The notes below the pieces were generated by a model, which saw nothing but the letters and a program-made list of their open reading frames with translations, did not search any database and was not told where the DNA came from. From Roseburia hominis (lineage in GTDB: Bacteria; Bacillota; Clostridia; Lachnospirales; Lachnospiraceae): DNA of 64,000 nucleotides. This document shows positions 44,075 through 53,412 of the stretch, piece by piece. The first letter of the stretch is position 1, and every line of letters starts with the position of its first letter. The stretch spans positions 1,364,001-1,428,000 of the forward strand of contig CP159990.1 in assembly GCA_040702975.1 (NCBI GenBank), read 5' to 3'. The position numbers and the translations under genes are program-made.

Positions 44075-46527
44075 AACTTGAGGCAAATGCCAACCGAAAC
44101 GTCATTATGCATCTGGCAAAAAGCAGTGTAAAGAACAATAGAATGCGAAATTTTTTCGCAATATTTGCAATCGTGCTTTCCGTCAGTCTGATGACGGTCA
44201 TGAGTCTTTTTACGCTGGGAATCGAGACGGCAGAAATACGGCAGGTATCGCAGATGCAGCAGGTGATTTATGAGCAGATCGAGGAGAAACGGGCGGCTAA
44301 GATGGCAGAGGAGGAGTCGGTAGGATTTTTGATGCTGATGAAAAGCGGTGCGGGGATTGAAGTGGGAAACAAGATTTTAAGCCCGCTCTATTATGCATGG
44401 AGCCCGCTTAAGGGGGAAACAGGAACGATAAAAACTTCTTCCGTTAAAGAAGGTGGACGTATGCCAGAAAGCTATCGGGAGGTGGCAGTGACAGAAGAGT
44501 ATTGCTCTGTTGCGGGAATTCCAGCAAAAATCGGGACTTCTTTTTCGATCACTTCGATTGATGGCGTGACAGAGGAATTTGTGATCACTGGTTTTATTGC
44601 CGGAGAGTGGTCCTCTTCCAGTGTCTACCCGGTGATATTTTCGGAGAGTTATGCGAGGGAAGGGCATATGCTAAAAGAAGTGCCATTCAGTGCTCTTGTC
44701 AATTTAAAAGACGGAGATCAGATGCGCCAGGACGAATTTAAACAGAACATCGTAGAACTGGGCGCGAAATACGGGGTAGAGCGGAAGTATGTAAATGAGA
44801 ATAATTATTTTACCGGGACGCTTAAAGGAGATGCACTGAAACAGCAGGAGAGAATGGTCATGGCAGGAGTGGACGCCGGAATCTTATTTGCAAGTATTCT
44901 GGTGATTTACAGCGTGTTTTATCTGTCCGTCATCGGAAGAATCCGCCAGTTCGGCCAGCTTCGGACTCTGGGCATGACGCGCGGGCAGATTCGGAGAATG
45001 GTGAGCCGGGAGGGTATGATCCTTGGCAGTATCGGAATTCCGGCAGGGCTTCTTATCGGCGGCGTGGTCGGTTATTTCCTGAAGCCGGAGGGCTGGGACT
45101 TAAGGAATACTCTGGCGGTCATGGGAGCGGTGGCCGTGGCAGATATCGTGACGATTTGGCTTTCCCTATTAAAACCGGCGTCGATGGCGGCGAAGATTTC
45201 ACCGATCGAGGCAGCAAAATATGCAGGGAATTTGGGCAGGAGAACGAAGGAAGAAAAGCGAAGCAGCAAACTTAAGCGGAGCCTTACTCCGGCGGGTCTT
45301 GCCAGGATTAGTGCGGCAAGGAACCGGAAAAAGACATTTCTTACCATGTGTTCTCTTGGAATTGGCGGAATTCTTTTTATGATTGCAGCTACATTTGTAG
45401 TCTCTTTGAATCAGGAAGAGTATTCCCGGCAGAGTGGCTTCCGACATGGCGAGTATGTCATATATTTGTCGCAGAATGCCAAGGAGACGACAGAGCACGG
45501 GCAAGCGGGGCTTCAGAGAAATAATCCGCTTAATGAGGAATTTAAGAAGCGGCTTCTGGAGATAGACGGCGTGAGAGAAGTGTTCGCTTACCAGAATATG
45601 GAGGTATCCTGGGAGAGTCACGGTGAACTGGAAAAGGACGAAATAAGTGGTTTTGATGAAGAACTATTTAAACGGATTCAGAAAAAATATGCAGATTCCA
45701 CAGAAAATCTGCAGCAATTAAAATATGAAGATATGGTAAAAAATGATCAAATTTTTGTTTTGGGTAATAGCACGGTGGAAGAGGTATTTGGCTGGAAATT
45801 TAAGATTGGAGATGAAGTAACGTTCACCTTTGATAATGGGGAAACGATCATCGAAAGGGAGTGTAAGGTGGCTGGATTCATTAAAAATGGTGATTTTCTG
45901 CACGATGAGATCGTGTTAAACCACTGGTTCTATGTGCCGCAGGCACTGTTAGATGAAGTGAGTGAGGGCCTGAACTTAAATAGCCAAATGGTAGTGAGTA
46001 CAGATGAAAAAAAGGAAAAGACGATTACGCCGGTCATCACGGAATTAGTGGAAGAAAATCCGAACCTGATTCTGGATACCTTGAAAGAGAGGCGGGAGAG
46101 GGATAAAAAGAGTTTCCAGATGATGTATATGGTGGTGCTTGGACTTAGTCTGTTCGTGATCGGGTTCAGCTTCCTGAACCTGATCAATACACTGATTACC
46201 AATATTGTTACCCGCAAGCAGGAATTTGCGATGCTGGAATCTGTAGGCATGACCCGCAGGCAGCTGGGACATATGGTGAGTCTGGAAGGAATCCTGCTTT
46301 CTGCCGGAAATGCTCTTATTACCCTGGCACTGGGAAGTGCGGCCGGGTATGGAGGTGTCATGCTGATGCACAATCTTTCCGCAACCTATATGCATTTCCA
46401 TTTTCCACTCTGGTTTTATCTGGGATATCTGTTCGTGTTGGTGCTGGTACCGCTTACGGTCTCAGGCGGAGTGCTCAGAAATTTTGAAAAACAGGCGTTG
46501 ACGGAAAGGCTGCGGATTGAAGATTAG
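44071..46527 (+). CDS. FtsX-family ABC permease
   Basis: This 818-residue permease has an N-terminal helix (MRNFFAIFAIVLSVSLMTVM), a MacB-like outer domain and FtsX helix groups in the middle (SILVIYSVFYLSVIGRIRQF) and at the end (VVLGLSLFVIGFSFLNLINT and LYLGYLFVLVLVPLT-like, the exact text WFYLGYLFVLVLVPLT). GMTRGQIRRMV and GMTRRQLGHMV repeat the loop that contacts the ATPase in both halves. It pairs with the upstream ATPase. Sensing or removal of antimicrobial peptides is inferred from context. Confidence 0.92.
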   Translation: MKLEANANRNVIMHLAKSSVKNNRMRNFFAIFAIVLSVSLMTVMSLFTLGIETAEIRQVSQMQQVIYEQIEEKRAAKMAEEESVGFLMLMKSGAGIEVGNKILSPLYYAWSPLKGETGTIKTSSVKEGGRMPESYREVAVTEEYCSVAGIPAKIGTSFSITSIDGVTEEFVITGFIAGEWSSSSVYPVIFSESYAREGHMLKEVPFSALVNLKDGDQMRQDEFKQNIVELGAKYGVERKYVNENNYFTGTLKGDALKQQERMVMAGVDAGILFASILVIYSVFYLSVIGRIRQFGQLRTLGMTRGQIRRMVSREGMILGSIGIPAGLLIGGVVGYFLKPEGWDLRNTLAVMGAVAVADIVTIWLSLLKPASMAAKISPIEAAKYAGNLGRRTKEEKRSSKLKRSLTPAGLARISAARNRKKTFLTMCSLGIGGILFMIAATFVVSLNQEEYSRQSGFRHGEYVIYLSQNAKETTEHGQAGLQRNNPLNEEFKKRLLEIDGVREVFAYQNMEVSWESHGELEKDEISGFDEELFKRIQKKYADSTENLQQLKYEDMVKNDQIFVLGNSTVEEVFGWKFKIGDEVTFTFDNGETIIERECKVAGFIKNGDFLHDEIVLNHWFYVPQALLDEVSEGLNLNSQMVVSTDEKKEKTITPVITELVEENPNLILDTLKERRERDKKSFQMMYMVVLGLSLFVIGFSFLNLINTLITNIVTRKQEFAMLESVGMTRRQLGHMVSLEGILLSAGNALITLALGSAAGYGGVMLMHNLSATYMHFHFPLWFYLGYLFVLVLVPLTVSGGVLRNFEKQALTERLRIED

Positions 46528-46876
46528 GGGATTGAGATATGTTTCACAAAACCTTTTGATATGTAAAAATTTCTTTTATTAAGTTAAAGTTTCTTCAAGT
46601 GATAGATAGGATTTTGCTATAAAGCTATACCGAAATTATTTTCCTGTACATCTTGCAAGTGCAAAGATTACCTGTTAAAATAGTATACATGTATGCGGAA
46701 AGAAAATGTACAATAGTTTAAACTTCGGTCTAATGCAAAAAAACTGTCAACCACGCAGTTTTTGGGAATGTTTCTTATATTTTCAAATATGCTTTTGAAA
46801 TGAAAAGATTGACGCATAAAAAAATTGTTGTTACAATACTTTCCATATAACAAAGAAAAACAGGAGGTACTGACAG
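46528..46876 (+). promoter_or_regulatory. AT-rich control region of the P5C dehydrogenase gene
   Basis: No gene is seen in this 349-base gap. TTGACG (46809) with TACAAT (46832) at 17 bases is the likely promoter. TTGCAA (46653) with TAAAAT (46676), also 17 bases apart, is a second candidate. GTATACATGTATGC near 46682 is a near palindrome that could bind a regulator. Confidence 0.65.
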
Positions 46877-48427
46877 ATGCTAAAAGGATTTAAGAACGCC
46901 GCAGAATTGGATTTCACATTGGAAGAGAATAAGCAGAAAATGGAAGAAGCCTTTCGTCAGCTAGACGCAGAGAAGGGATCCGTTTACCCACTGATCATCG
47001 GAGGAGAGAGAATCGAGACAGAGAAGAAGATCGCTTCTTTATCTCCGGCTACAAAGGAAGTGTTGGGATATGCATGCTCTTGCAGCCAGGAATTAGCGGA
47101 GAAAGCAATTTTGGCAGCAAACGAGGCATTTAAAAAGTGGAGCATTACTCCGGTTGAGGAGAGAATCCGCTGCCTGAGAAAGCTGGCTGCCCTGCTCGAT
47201 GAGAATCGTTTCATCATCGACGCATGGAATGTAGAAGAAAGCGGAAAGAACTGGGGAGAAGCTGACGGAGAATTGTGCGAGCAGCTTGATTTCATCAATT
47301 CCTATGTGATGCATATGGCAGAACTGGATAAGGGACTGGAACTGGTGCCGACAGACGAATACACCAAGTGTATCTATATCCCGATTGGCGTTGGCGTGGC
47401 GGTTCCGCCGTGGAACTTCCCGCTGTCACTTTTAGGCGGTATGGTCGCAGCAGCAGTCGTAACAGGAAATGCGATCGTTTGTAAACCGTCATCTGACACG
47501 CCGATTGTTGCATATAAATTTGTAGAGCTTTGCGAGAAAGCAGGCATTCCGGCAGGCGTTGTAAACTATATTCCGGGTTCCGGTTCAGAAATCGGCGACT
47601 ACATCGTAGAGCACCCGCTGACAAGATTTATCAACTTCACCGGATCTAAAGCAGTAGGCTGCCGTATTAATGAGCACGCAGCTAAGATTGCCGATGGTCA
47701 GAAATGGATCAAGAGAGTGGTAGCTGAGATGGGCGGAAAGAATGCGATCATCGTTGATTCTTCTGCAAATATCAAGAAAGCAGCACAGGGAATCGTAAAT
47801 TCCGCATTTACCTTCCAGGGACAGAAATGCTCCGCATGCTCCAGAGCAATCGTTATGAGTGACGTGTATGACGAGCTTGTAGATGCAGTGGTAGAATGTG
47901 CAAAAGAGCTTCATGAGAATCAGGGGTCCGGTAGAAGCAATGCACCGATGGGACCGGTCATCAACCAGGGAGCATACAACAGCATCACTAAGTACATTGA
48001 GGTTGCACGCGGCGAAGGAAATATCGTTTATGGCGGTACATACAGCGACGCAGAAGGCTACTATATCGCACCTACCGTAGTTCGTGATATCACAAGAGAT
48101 GCACGTATTGCCAACGAAGAAATCTTCGGACCGGTACTTGCAGTGATCAAAGTGGAGTCCTTCGATGAGGCTCTTGATATCGCAAACCAGACCGAATACG
48201 GCCTGACCGGTTCTGTTTACAGCGCAAACCGTGAAAATATCATGAAGGCTAAAGTAGGCTTCCATGTAGGGAATCTGTATTTCAACAGAAAATCAACAGC
48301 GGCTGTTGTCCTTCAGCACCCGTTCGGCGGCTTCAATATGTCCGGTACAGATGCCAAGACAGGAACAAGCGATTACCTGACCAACTTCCTGAACCTGAAG
48401 TCTATCACAGAGGATCTGTCAGAGTAA
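46877..48427 (+). CDS. pruA: L-glutamate gamma-semialdehyde (P5C) dehydrogenase
   Basis: This 516-residue aldehyde dehydrogenase resembles RocA/PruA, which turns pyrroline-5-carboxylate (glutamate semialdehyde) to glutamate with NAD+. Family features are VPPWNFPLSLLGGMVAAAVV, KPSSDTPIVAYKF, FTGSKAVGCRI, catalytic Glu in AEMGGKNAIIVDSSAN, catalytic Cys in FQGQKCSACSRAIV and NEEIFGPVLAV near the end. ACAGGAGG is ideally placed. No proline dehydrogenase is adjacent, so it may serve arginine/ornithine or imported proline catabolism. Confidence 0.92.
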   Translation: MLKGFKNAAELDFTLEENKQKMEEAFRQLDAEKGSVYPLIIGGERIETEKKIASLSPATKEVLGYACSCSQELAEKAILAANEAFKKWSITPVEERIRCLRKLAALLDENRFIIDAWNVEESGKNWGEADGELCEQLDFINSYVMHMAELDKGLELVPTDEYTKCIYIPIGVGVAVPPWNFPLSLLGGMVAAAVVTGNAIVCKPSSDTPIVAYKFVELCEKAGIPAGVVNYIPGSGSEIGDYIVEHPLTRFINFTGSKAVGCRINEHAAKIADGQKWIKRVVAEMGGKNAIIVDSSANIKKAAQGIVNSAFTFQGQKCSACSRAIVMSDVYDELVDAVVECAKELHENQGSGRSNAPMGPVINQGAYNSITKYIEVARGEGNIVYGGTYSDAEGYYIAPTVVRDITRDARIANEEIFGPVLAVIKVESFDEALDIANQTEYGLTGSVYSANRENIMKAKVGFHVGNLYFNRKSTAAVVLQHPFGGFNMSGTDAKTGTSDYLTNFLNLKSITEDLSE

Positions 48428-48481
48428 GCATTTATAAATAAAACCTATAAACGGGTCATTGGTACAGAATTATCAATTAAC

Positions 48482-48520
48482 AAAAACAGAGGAATTCCTA
48501 AGGGGGATTCCTCTGTTTTT
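48482..48520 (+). terminator. Terminator after the P5C dehydrogenase gene
   Basis: AAAAACAGAGGAATTCC and GGATTCCTCTGTTTTT form a long perfect stem with a T tail. Confidence 0.9.
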
Positions 48521-48606
48521 AATAATATGTTCGGCAGCATTCTTGCTGCCACACCTGACTTTACTATTTAGTATGTTTCATTGTCAACTATTGAAGTGCC
48601 AAAGCA

Positions 48607-49218
48607 CTACAAGTTATTATCCGGAGCCTGACCGTCATGTGCCGGCCATTTGCATTCAGTGAGTTCCATGTTGGTAAAAGTGGCCAGAAAAGAGGAGTCT
48701 TCCGGGCTGCAGGCATAGATACCAAATGCAATTTCTCCATTTCCCTCTAATAGGTGGCAGATCCGAATCTGACGGTAGGTAACACCATCTTCCGAGCATT
48801 CGATGCGGAAATCATCTTCCCGCCGACTCAAACGATACCACATAGATTTTATATTGGCATCAATTTCCGTTGTGGCCCAGTCAGAATAACCGTGATTAGT
48901 TACTACGCTTCCAAGATGCTGGAATTGGTCATTTTCATATTCGATAGAACCTTTGATCCAGTTTTCGCTGTCCAGATAAACGACAACACCACACTGATCA
49001 AAACGATGTTGACTGGCAAATTCCGTTTTAACAATAAAAGAAAAAAATGGATCGCTGGTTTTCATCTGGAGTACGGGAGCATTGTCATTGCGGAAATGGT
49101 AATAGGTTCTTTGCCACAAATCCGTATTCGGCTTTGTGGTAATCTCGATTTTCTCCGGGGAAATCCGGTAGTTTTCCGGTTCTCTTGTCCATTGCAATTT
49201 TGTGACATCGAATTTCAT
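48607..49218 (-). CDS. DUF1349 concanavalin-like protein
   Basis: This 203-residue protein matches DUF1349 (YesU-like, jelly-roll fold), with LWQRTYYHFRNDNAPVL, a core QCGVVVYLDSENWIKGSIEY and EDDFRIECSEDGVTYRQIRI, and GIYACSPEDSSFLATFTNM. Members occur with glycan-degrading genes and may bind sugars. The ATG at 49218 is selected because GGAGG lies eight bases upstream on the minus strand; the earlier ATG at 49254 lacks one. The first third of the gene is duplicated at 51310-51554 across an IS element, which has also replaced the DNA upstream of position 49308 and may have removed the native promoter. Confidence 0.85.
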   Translation of the reverse strand: MKFDVTKLQWTREPENYRISPEKIEITTKPNTDLWQRTYYHFRNDNAPVLQMKTSDPFFSFIVKTEFASQHRFDQCGVVVYLDSENWIKGSIEYENDQFQHLGSVVTNHGYSDWATTEIDANIKSMWYRLSRREDDFRIECSEDGVTYRQIRICHLLEGNGEIAFGIYACSPEDSSFLATFTNMELTECKWPAHDGQAPDNNL

Positions 49219-49308
49219 TTTGCATTCCTCCAAAGATTTCAAAATTTCATTCATGGTTAAAACCCTTTCAAGAGTATTGGTTGCATTTTTTCTGTTTACA
49301 GGTATAAT
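48974..49308. repeat. 335-bp target-site duplication, left copy
   Basis: This 335-base block appears identical, by eye, to 51310-51644, and the two directly flank the 2001-bp IS element. It covers the 5' part of the DUF1349 gene and 90 bases upstream. Long, variable duplications are known for the IS1634 group. Confidence 0.9.
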
Positions 49309-51309
49309 CCCATCTTTGACAGTAAAAATCCGTAGATTGCTGTAAAATCAAGCTTTCTACGGATTTTTTTGTTGTTCAAAATGTAGCTATATATTATTAC
49401 TTTTTCTTCTTTGAGGCTCGTATTATTTTCCTCATATTTACATCAGTTATGATTTGATAATCGGTACGGAATCCGGCTGTTTCGTGTAGTCTGTCCGTCA
49501 GATCCGTCCTTGTATAAACGGGTGTGTACCCCAGTTTCTCACCGGGGCGGGCCATCATCATGTTCTTTAAAGTATCTATGATTTCCTCACATGTATAGGC
49601 TTCTTTGAGTTCCTTTTCCAGAATCCTGTAGATAACAAGTGCTATAAAACAAGTGATGAAATGGGCACGGATATGGTCTTCTGTCTGAAGGTATACGGGG
49701 CGGGCCCTGAATTCCGTTTTCATGACCCGGAAACATTCTTCAATCTCCCAGCGCTTCTTGTTGATTCTTACGATCTCTTCTACACTCATATCATCCAGGT
49801 TCGTGCATACAGCATAGAAACCATCATAACGTTCTTCTTCCCGGATTGCATCTGTATTAAGATACACGATCTCTTCTGAGCAGACTTCTCCATCTTTGGT
49901 TGCTTTCTCTCTGGAGATAAATCTGTGCGGGTCATTCTGGTTCTTGGGACGCTGTTTATACTTCCCATCATTAATAAGCTGCTGTGCACGCTCGACCTGC
50001 CCGTTCCGGATCTTCCTCTGATAAGCTTTATATTTTGGAGAAAAAGAAACGACCAGATGTTGTTCTAATGGCTGGGCTCCTTTTTTGATCTTCCGTTGGG
50101 AGAGGTCCTCTTTGATCCAGCGATCCTTATAAAAAATGTTTTTATAATTCTTTGCTTCATCGATCTCGTTGAGATTAAAGGTTTCATCAGAACCTGGCAG
50201 GTGCCATCCGTCTGGATCAAGTGCAAAATCCTTGAGATAGTCAGGCAGCTGTTTTATGGATTGTATGGTAATAAAACTACGGAGCTGTACACCATTAATC
50301 TTTCTGTCATTGAACTTCCGGTTTGTCTTGGAAGAAAGCCCTGCATCTGTACAGACGATGATCTGGTCAAGTCCGTAATCGCGGAGTACTTTTTGCTCCA
50401 GTGGTTTCAAAGTGGGCTGTTCATTTTTGTTTCCGGGATAAATATCGAAGGCCAGCGGAATGCCGTCGTGATCCATGAACAGTCCCATACCAACGATAGG
50501 GAGGGGCTGGTGCTGTTTGGATTTTCCATAGCGGCGCAGATCATCTGCCTCTTCAATCTCAAAGAAGTAATTCGTACAGTCATAATAAAGGACATCTTTC
50601 CTGCGTTCGCAGACCTTCTGGCTGTTTTTATAAAGCTGTGCCTGTATAAGATCATTTTCTTCCGAAAGGACAGAAAGGGTCCTGTAGATGTCATGCAGTT
50701 CGAATGTGGGCTGCTCAATAAATTTCGTGGCCTGTCTGTTGGAGGACAGTTTTGAAGATGGATAAAGAATTCTTGTATAAATAAGCTTCGAAAGGACATC
50801 ATTCAAATCATAAGCAAAAGAATGACGGGAGGAAATATCCCTGCATATTTTGTCCAGCCCCAAACTATAATAAATGTTCTGCAGGAAGAGATAACCGCAG
50901 TTAAAAAGCTTCTGTTCATTTTTCTTCAGGAGCTTTGAAGGAGAATAGCTGATAAGGATTTCTTTGTTCTCATCATACTCTTTGCGATTTAATTCATTGA
51001 CATACTCCTGTGCCCATACATAGGGATCCTTACCACCGGCTTTTGCGGTGACTTCTGTCAGGTTGCCAAGTTTTTCAACTGTGACAGTGGTCACACGGCC
51101 ATCTGGTTTTCGGATTGTTTTCTGTACATAAAAGGATGCAGAATTTTTCGATTTGCTTACTGTAAGTTTCATGGCAAACACCTCCTAATCCTTATTATAC
51201 CACATATAGCTACAAATAGCCACAACAAAACGAATAAGATTTGACAAAAAAATACAGGCTTTATGGGGCCTGCAAGTACTTTTTCCATTATTTAACTGTC
51301 AAACTCCCG
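49309..51309 (-). mobile_element. IS1634-family (IS4 superfamily) insertion sequence
   Basis: This 2001-bp element lies exactly between two 335-bp direct repeats. Both ends carry TTTGACAGT followed by an A/T-rich AAA run, six bases in from each edge in inverted orientation. The transposase fills most of the element on the minus strand. An internal hairpin near the left end (AATCCGTAGA with TCTACGGATT) is a probable transposase terminator. Confidence 0.9.
49397..51172 (-). CDS. IS1634-family transposase
   Basis: This DDE transposase of 591 residues has the IS4-superfamily arrangement: Asp in DVLYYDCTNYFFEIEE (DCTNYFF), second Asp in IIVCTDAGLSSKTN and the YREK-like region IVRINKKRWEIEECFRVMKT containing the Glu. 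LPIVGMGLFMDHDGIPLAFD and PGNKNEQPTL are typical of the IS1634 group. ATG 51172 follows GGAGGTG on the minus strand; the GTG at 51181 is less likely. It seems intact and therefore may be active. Confidence 0.92.
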   Translation of the reverse strand: MKLTVSKSKNSASFYVQKTIRKPDGRVTTVTVEKLGNLTEVTAKAGGKDPYVWAQEYVNELNRKEYDENKEILISYSPSKLLKKNEQKLFNCGYLFLQNIYYSLGLDKICRDISSRHSFAYDLNDVLSKLIYTRILYPSSKLSSNRQATKFIEQPTFELHDIYRTLSVLSEENDLIQAQLYKNSQKVCERRKDVLYYDCTNYFFEIEEADDLRRYGKSKQHQPLPIVGMGLFMDHDGIPLAFDIYPGNKNEQPTLKPLEQKVLRDYGLDQIIVCTDAGLSSKTNRKFNDRKINGVQLRSFITIQSIKQLPDYLKDFALDPDGWHLPGSDETFNLNEIDEAKNYKNIFYKDRWIKEDLSQRKIKKGAQPLEQHLVVSFSPKYKAYQRKIRNGQVERAQQLINDGKYKQRPKNQNDPHRFISREKATKDGEVCSEEIVYLNTDAIREEERYDGFYAVCTNLDDMSVEEIVRINKKRWEIEECFRVMKTEFRARPVYLQTEDHIRAHFITCFIALVIYRILEKELKEAYTCEEIIDTLKNMMMARPGEKLGYTPVYTRTDLTDRLHETAGFRTDYQIITDVNMRKIIRASKKKK

Positions 51310-51554
51310 AGATAAACGACAACACCACACTGATCAAAACGATGTTGACTGGCAAATTCCGTTTTAACAATAAAAGAAAAAAATGGATCGCTGGTTTTCA
51401 TCTGGAGTACGGGAGCATTGTCATTGCGGAAATGGTAATAGGTTCTTTGCCACAAATCCGTATTCGGCTTTGTGGTAATCTCGATTTTCTCCGGGGAAAT
51501 CCGGTAGTTTTCCGGTTCTCTTGTCCATTGCAATTTTGTGACATCGAATTTCAT
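51310..51554 (-). pseudogene. Truncated 5' fragment of the DUF1349 gene
   Basis: The first 82 codons are the same as in the DUF1349 gene at 48607-49218, then the frame runs into the IS end and stops near 51288. It arose as the right copy of the IS target duplication. It sits next to the original upstream DNA and so may still be transcribed. Confidence 0.88.
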
Positions 51555-51644
51555 TTTGCATTCCTCCAAAGATTTCAAAATTTCATTCATGGTTAAAACC
51601 CTTTCAAGAGTATTGGTTGCATTTTTTCTGTTTACAGGTATAAT
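51310..51644. repeat. 335-bp target-site duplication, right copy
   Basis: It appears identical to 48974-49308. The original, pre-insertion sequence can be rebuilt by joining 49308 to 51645. Confidence 0.9.
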
Positions 51645-51649
51645 TATAT

Positions 51650-51795
51650 ATCACAAGAGTAATAGTGCAAGTACAATATGTGGAATCCGCGTAGAAGAAA
51701 TCAAAGACCCATTGATGCAGAAGATCAGATATTTGGATAAATTAATTGATGTGTTGGCTAAAGGGAAGCCAATGGATAAAATATTGCGAGTATAA
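51650..51795 (+). pseudogene. Short gene remnant of unknown origin
   Basis: The frame ends in [20 protein letters not shown] followed by [18 protein letters not shown]. This looks like the helical C-terminus of a real protein, but the 5' part is missing and the frame upstream is shadow DNA from the duplicated block. I do not recognise the family. It is the first piece of plus-strand accessory sequence in the cassette-like region. Confidence 0.35.
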
Positions 51796-51858
51796 TGGCA
51801 ATATATGAGGTTTCAGTTTCATGAGATGGAAAAATCAAAAGTTGCGAAGGTATTTGTT

Positions 51859-52086
51859 ATGTTGAAAAAAGTAAATCATATTTTGAATATAGTAATTAGT
51901 TCACTCATCGGAGTTTTCATTGGACATGCTATATATGTATTCTGGGATTACAAAACACATCCTGATTTGTATGCTATGCTGTCAGCGCCATGGTACACGA
52001 GCATTTTAGTTTATCTCAGATTTACGACTGCTCTTTTGGCAGCGGTTATTATTATAAAGCTGATGATTCGGAGGAAGCTAAAGTAG
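51859..52086 (+). CDS. Small two-helix membrane protein, unknown function
   Basis: This 75-residue protein has two hydrophobic segments (ILNIVISSLIGVFIGHAIYV near the N-terminus and LRFTTALLAAVIIIKLMI near the C-terminus) and a basic tail RRKLK. ATG 51859 is preferred, with GCGAAGG nearby, over upstream ATGs at 51805 and 51826. One base after its stop lies a copy of the recurring hairpin. It may be the first cassette of the array. Confidence 0.65.
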   Translation: MLKKVNHILNIVISSLIGVFIGHAIYVFWDYKTHPDLYAMLSAPWYTSILVYLRFTTALLAAVIIIKLMIRRKLK

Positions 52087-52087
52087 A

Positions 52088-52112
52088 TTCCAGTTTTACA
52101 AACTGGAAAATC
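52088..52112 (+). repeat. Cassette-boundary hairpin repeat, copy A
   Basis: Arms TTCCAGTT and AACTGGAA surround TTACA and are followed by AATC. This copy is a perfect stem and starts one base after a stop codon. The next gene starts 25 bases later. Confidence 0.75.
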
Positions 52113-52137
52113 AAGAGTTACGGAGGGGCTTATTCAA

Positions 52138-52593
52138 GTGGATTATGAAATAATACGGCTAATAGACAGGCCAGAAATGAAAGAACAGGCTGCACAATGG
52201 TTTCATGAAAAATGGGGGATTCCGTTGGAAGCATATATAGAAAGTATGGAAGAGTGTCTAACAAAAAGAGAACCAGTTCCCCAATGGTACATAGCAATGG
52301 AGGGAAGTAGAATTATTGGTGGCTTGGGGGTCATTGAAAACGATTTTCATGATAGAAAAGACCTTGCCCCCAATGTTTGTGCAGTTTATACGGAAGAAGA
52401 CAAACGGTGTAATGGAATCGCTGGTGCTTTATTAAATTATGTATGTGCTGACATGAAAGAAAAAGGAATTGTTACCTTATATCTTATAACAGACCACACC
52501 TCTTTTTATGAGCGTTATGGATGGGAGTTTTTATGCACGGTACAGGGCGATGATGAAACTGATATGTCAAGAATGTATATTCACAGAGGTTGA
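52138..52593 (+). CDS. GNAT family N-acetyltransferase
   Basis: This 151-residue enzyme has the acetyl-CoA loop RCNGIAGALLNYVCADMKEKG (about residues 96-116, a variant of R/QxxGxG/A) and ends LYLITDHTSFYERYGWEFL. It begins with GTG, with GGAGGGG ten bases upstream. The acceptor is unknown; small amines or antibiotics are possible. It stands alone between copies of the hairpin repeat, as a single-gene cassette would. Confidence 0.88.
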   Translation: MDYEIIRLIDRPEMKEQAAQWFHEKWGIPLEAYIESMEECLTKREPVPQWYIAMEGSRIIGGLGVIENDFHDRKDLAPNVCAVYTEEDKRCNGIAGALLNYVCADMKEKGIVTLYLITDHTSFYERYGWEFLCTVQGDDETDMSRMYIHRG

Positions 52594-52594
52594 T

Positions 52595-52658
52595 AACTTC
52601 TAGCTTTTCGGAGAGTTGGAATCAACAGAAGATTTGAAGTTTTACGAACTGGGAAATC
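52595..52658 (+). repeat. Cassette-boundary repeat, copy B with degenerate partner
   Basis: The strong copy is 52634-52658: GAAGTT, TTACG, AACTGGGAAATC. A degenerate form AACTTCTAGCTTTTCGGAG (52595-52613) lies one base after the stop. AACTTC and GAAGTT can also pair with each other, so the 64 bases may act as one site. The next ATG is 25 bases away. Confidence 0.65.
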
Positions 52659-52683
52659 GAAATTTTGGAGGAGGGTACTCTTG

Positions 52684-53412
52684 ATGAATAACATTTATGA
52701 TAACAAAGAATTTTACGATGCTTATGCACAAATGTCACGGAGCAAAGATGGTTTGAAAGCGGCTGGAGAATGGTATCAACTTCAGGCCCTCTTTCCGCCT
52801 TTGGAAGGAAAATCTGTGCTTGACCTTGGTTGTGGCTATGGATGGCACAGCAAATATGCCGCCGACGAAGGGGCGCTATCCGTTTTGGGCTTGGATTTGA
52901 GTGAACGCATGATCGGAGAAGCCCGAAAGCGTAACTCTGCGGATAATGTTACTTATAAAGTATGCGGTGTGGAAGAATACGAGTATCCGGAGGCCAGCTA
53001 TGATTTTGTGATTTCTAATCTGGTGTTGCATTACATCGCAGATTTAGATCCCATTTTTGAAAAAGTGTTCCAAACGCTGAGGCCGGGTGGTATTTTTTTG
53101 TTTAATATTGAGCACCCGGTCTTTACAGCCGGCGTCAATGAAGATTGGCTTTATGGTGAAGATGGTACACCCACGGTATGGCCTATAGATAACTATTTTT
53201 ATCCGGGGGAACGGCAAACCTTGTTTCTGGGGCAGCATGTTACCAAACAACATCATACCTTAACACAAATATTGATGGGTGTGATCCATACCGGATTTAT
53301 CCTTGAGCACATCGAGGAAGCAAAGCCTTCGAAAGAAATGATGAATATGGCTGGGATGAAAGATGAAATGCGAAGACCTATGATGCTATTGGTCAGGGTA
53401 AGGAAGCAGTAA
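52684..53412 (+). CDS. Class I SAM-dependent methyltransferase
   Basis: This 242-residue enzyme has the SAM-binding motif I SVLDLGCGYGWHSKYAADEG, motif II VLGLDLSERMI and motif IV YDFVISNLVLHYIADL, followed by LRPGGIFLFNIEHPVF. The ATG at 52684 follows GGAGGAGGG. It is related to small-molecule or antibiotic-type methyltransferases; the acceptor cannot be inferred. It lies 25 bases after hairpin copy B. Confidence 0.9.
   Translation: MNNIYDNKEFYDAYAQMSRSKDGLKAAGEWYQLQALFPPLEGKSVLDLGCGYGWHSKYAADEGALSVLGLDLSERMIGEARKRNSADNVTYKVCGVEEYEYPEASYDFVISNLVLHYIADLDPIFEKVFQTLRPGGIFLFNIEHPVFTAGVNEDWLYGEDGTPTVWPIDNYFYPGERQTLFLGQHVTKQHHTLTQILMGVIHTGFILEHIEEAKPSKEMMNMAGMKDEMRRPMMLLVRVRKQ

Noticed and set aside
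49661..50755. Long plus-strand frames inside the IS element
   Set aside because: They are antisense shadows of the transposase and lack ribosome binding sites and family resemblance.
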